This document shows, one piece after another, positions 8,407-10,427 of a stretch of 10,427 nt of DNA (positions within the stretch are counted from its first letter, which is position 1; the number at the start of each line of letters is the position of its first letter). The notes beneath the pieces were generated by a model. That model ran no database searches. It had not been told where the DNA came from and worked only from the letters and a program-made list of their open reading frames with translations. A program made the position numbers and the translations under genes. The stretch is from the NCBI GenBank assembly GCA_000447185.1, contig KE647153.1:1-10427 (forward strand). Direction: 5' to 3'. This DNA is from Vairimorpha apis BRL 01 (Eukaryota; Microsporidia; Nosematidae).

Positions 8407-8423
8407 ATTCTGTCGGATTTATA
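8407..8423 (+). repeat. Right copy of the 17-base direct repeat (target-site duplication)
   Basis: Identical over 17 bases to 7910-7926 and placed directly after the short 3' UTR of the retroelement, as expected for the 3' junction of a target-primed insertion. Flanking bases differ on both sides, so 17 is the exact repeat length. Confidence 0.85.
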
Positions 8424-9071
8424 TAAAAAATGTAATAAATTCAATGTACTATATAATTTTTATTTTATTAAGAAATATATATATAATATACACATATGTA
8501 TCATATTTTTTAACAATATAATTTAATCATATATTAACTTTTTTTGTTAATAATTATTAACGAAAATATAAAATAAAAAGATATAATATAACTTTTGTTT
8601 AATGTTTGTATAAAATTACATCATTTGTACTTATAATCTAAAAAATTTATTAATATTTAAAATTAAAATTTTTTTATAGTTCTACATTTAAAATTTTAAG
8701 TTTTAACAAAAATTTAAAAAAAATGCATAAAAAGAATATTACTTCAATCTTAGATAAAGAGAAAACATTATACTACAAAAATTTAAATAAAAAAGATAAT
8801 AATTTGACTATCATTACTATTCATAATATAATATTTTATATTTCAAAATATTTTAAAAATAAAATAAAAGTCTAATTTATTGTACATGTAAAATTATTTT
8901 ATTTATATACAGATGTTAATATTTTATTATATTATTAAAGTATAAGTTAATGACAATACAAAATTATATGTATTTAACAAAAATTATAATAATGTTTTTA
9001 AATTTAATAATTTACCTGATAAAATTTTTAGCTAAAAAAAACTTAAATCTTTAAATAACACGTTATAAAAT
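8424..9071. other. AT-rich spacer between the retroelement and the decarboxylase gene
   Basis: About 650 bases with A/T runs. One 50-codon frame opens at an ATG at 8723 and ends at TAA 8873-8875; its product is Lys/Asn/Ile-rich and resembles nothing I know. No CCC precedes it, and frames of this size are expected by chance in this much DNA. I do not call it a gene. No RNA gene is visible. Confidence 0.55.
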
Positions 9072-9980
9072 TTAATTACATTCAATTATATTATAGTCTT
9101 TAAAATTTTTTAAAACTTCTTCAATATCTTTTTTTAATACGAAAATAAAAGGATTTGTTCCTGCATCAAAAGAATAAGCGACTTTAATTTCATTTTTGTT
9201 TATTTCATGAACAATTTCCATTACTTCAAATCCTTTATCATTGATATATCTAATTGGAGGATAACTTTCAAACATTATAGAATGAATTTCATTGGATTCT
9301 CTCATTATCATTTTAAATAAACTTTGATGATCTTTAGATTTTATATATTCAATACATAACTCAATTTTATCATCAATTCTTGTTAATCGTTCTTTGTAAA
9401 AAAAACTTGTTTCTTGCGTTCTACACATTCCTTCAGTACTACTCACTTTTTTTGGAGTTCCATCAAGATTTATTAAAAATATTTTAATTTCTTCCCATTT
9501 ATCAATAGATCGTGATGATATTTTATTACACAATACGATATCGCAAGGAATGCTTCGACTTGCACTTCCCGAGCATCTTCTTGCAAGTATAGATAGATCT
9601 TGTTCTGAAAAATTAGTCCCATAAAATTTATCTAAAGCTTTAACAAGAGCCGAAAATCCTGATGCACTTGAAGCTATCCCACATGAATGAGGAAAATTAT
9701 TAATAGATTCAATTCTAATAGGTTGATTATTTTTAACAGTTTCTTTAAAAAGTTCGATAATAAATTTAATTTTATTATTTAACTTGCATTTATCACCATT
9801 AAATATAAATTCATCTCCATCTTTTGAAAAAGATATAGAAGTTGTCGTTGTAAGCTTTGTCAATTGAAAAGAAATTGATTGATTGGAACATATATTTTCT
9901 TCAATATTTTCTTTGCCCCAATATTTTATTATAGCAATATTTGGATTTGAAATAATTGTAATTTTTTTATGCAAACTCAT
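9072..9980 (-). CDS. Diphosphomevalonate (mevalonate diphosphate) decarboxylase
   Basis: This cytosolic enzyme of the GHMP kinase superfamily makes isopentenyl diphosphate from mevalonate diphosphate with ATP, the last mevalonate-pathway step. The 302-residue product has the family landmarks in order. N14-IAIIKYWGK (14-23) carries the substrate-contacting Tyr, Trp and Lys. TTTT lies at 44-47. The ATP-binding GHMP loop is PHSCGIASSASG (97-108), where most members have P-T-A-A-G-L-A-S-S-A-A-G. RRCSGSASRS (134-143) contains Arg142, matching yeast Arg158. SNEIHSIMFESYPPI spans 229-243. VAYSFDAGTNPF (267-278) contains Asp272, the counterpart of catalytic yeast Asp302; Thr replaces the usual Pro in DAGPN. 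It is shorter than the roughly 400 residues of yeast and human but lacks no catalytic element. The start is fixed by CCCC just upstream on the minus strand. The frame is intact despite several long A/T runs. Confidence 0.97.
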   Translation of the reverse strand: MSLHKKITIISNPNIAIIKYWGKENIEENICSNQSISFQLTKLTTTTSISFSKDGDEFIFNGDKCKLNNKIKFIIELFKETVKNNQPIRIESINNFPHSCGIASSASGFSALVKALDKFYGTNFSEQDLSILARRCSGSASRSIPCDIVLCNKISSRSIDKWEEIKIFLINLDGTPKKVSSTEGMCRTQETSFFYKERLTRIDDKIELCIEYIKSKDHQSLFKMIMRESNEIHSIMFESYPPIRYINDKGFEVMEIVHEINKNEIKVAYSFDAGTNPFIFVLKKDIEEVLKNFKDYNIIECN

Positions 9981-9981
9981 T

Positions 9982-9985
9982 GGGG
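9982..9985 (-). promoter_or_regulatory. CCCC start-proximal motif of the decarboxylase gene
   Basis: On the minus strand GAGCCCCA directly precedes the ATG (GGGG at 9982-9985 on the plus strand), one base from it. It is the fourth case of this start motif in the window. Confidence 0.7.
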
Positions 9986-10427
9986 CTCAAAAAAACAAAA
10001 TATGTTAAATTGCTTAATATTATGATGCAAAAAAATTAGGTTTTTTAAATTTGAACATTTCTTATTATAGTAAAAAAATTTAAGAAATAATTTAAATTAG
10101 AATATTAAAAAAAATAATTATGTTTACTAAGAAAACAAAAAATAATTTTGCTATATTTTACAGCAAATTGAAATTAAACATAAACTTAAATAAATCTTTG
10201 AGATTAAATTATAATATTTAATAGGGCATTATTTAAAATATTTTTAATTAAAATAATTTTTTGCATTATATTTACACACAACTAATATAATATAAAATAA
10301 ATAATAAATATTTTCATTATTTTTAAGAAATTGTTAATTATAAGTAAAAAAACAATATTTTTATAAATAAACACCTACATAAATTAGCTATTATATTAAT
10401 TAAATTATAAATATTTTTAAAAGTAAA
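9986..10427. other. AT-rich spacer upstream of the decarboxylase, no gene seen
   Basis: A/T-rich DNA to the window end. A small imperfect hairpin (TTTGCT 10147-10152 with AGCAAA 10162-10167) and an isolated GGG at 10224-10226 are the only marks; neither adjoins an open frame. Nothing else is supportable. Confidence 0.5.

Noticed and set aside
8723..8875. 50-codon ORF on the plus strand starting MHKKNITSILDKEK
   Set aside because: There is no CCC start motif, its composition is like the surrounding spacer, and it resembles no known protein. Frames of this length are expected a few times by chance in about 4 kb of spacer read in six frames.
10147..10167. Small hairpin (TTTGCT / AGCAAA, 9-base loop) upstream of the decarboxylase
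   Set aside because: Six-base stems are common by chance in AT-rich DNA and nothing around it suggests a terminator, RNA or binding site.
10224..10226. Isolated GGG (CCC on the minus strand) that could mark a leftward start
   Set aside because: No ATG with an open frame follows within about 10 bases on the minus strand, so it does not behave like the other start motifs.

Overview
The window looks like nuclear DNA from a very AT-rich microsporidian, most plausibly of the Nosema/Vairimorpha type; the species cannot be fixed from sequence alone. Four points support this. Composition is extremely AT-rich, visibly over 80%. The genes are intron-less and encode strongly shortened versions of universal eukaryotic proteins. 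Each of the four recognised genes has a CCC triplet within 10 bases of its ATG, a start signal typical of microsporidia. The gene set (eIF3b, Nup155/Nup170, Tom40 and mevalonate diphosphate decarboxylase) fits a eukaryote with a mitosome and a mevalonate pathway.

Layout, left to right. Positions 234-1690 (+) encode eIF3b; the reading frame is broken once, so the N-terminal RRM lies in a different frame from the rest. Positions 1970-2041 (-) are a tRNA-Gln (UUG) with a Pol III terminator. After about 0.95 kb of featureless AT-rich DNA, 2991-5757 (+) encodes one large nucleoporin of the Nup155/Nup170 family, split over three frames by two single-base shifts. About 1 kb of AT-rich spacer follows. 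Positions 6763-7608 (+) encode a Tom40-like beta-barrel protein. Positions 7927-8406 are a 5'-truncated fragment of a non-LTR retrotransposon bracketed by a perfect 17-base direct repeat, read as a target-site duplication. Positions 9072-9980 (-) encode mevalonate diphosphate decarboxylase.

The genes do not form a pathway or operon; they are separate housekeeping genes on both strands. Tom40 serves protein import into the mitosome, MVD makes isopentenyl diphosphate, Nup155 builds the nuclear pore inner ring, and eIF3b scaffolds translation initiation.

The most notable points are three. All three frame breaks have the same sign, and each has an A-run of 6 to 8 bases within its permitted interval. 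They are most simply undercalled homopolymers, but two coincide with canonical -1 slippery heptamers. The retrotransposon insertion is young-looking and cleanly bounded. CCC triplets in spacer DNA are almost confined to the bases just before start codons. I see no convincing new defence, mobile or regulatory system here.
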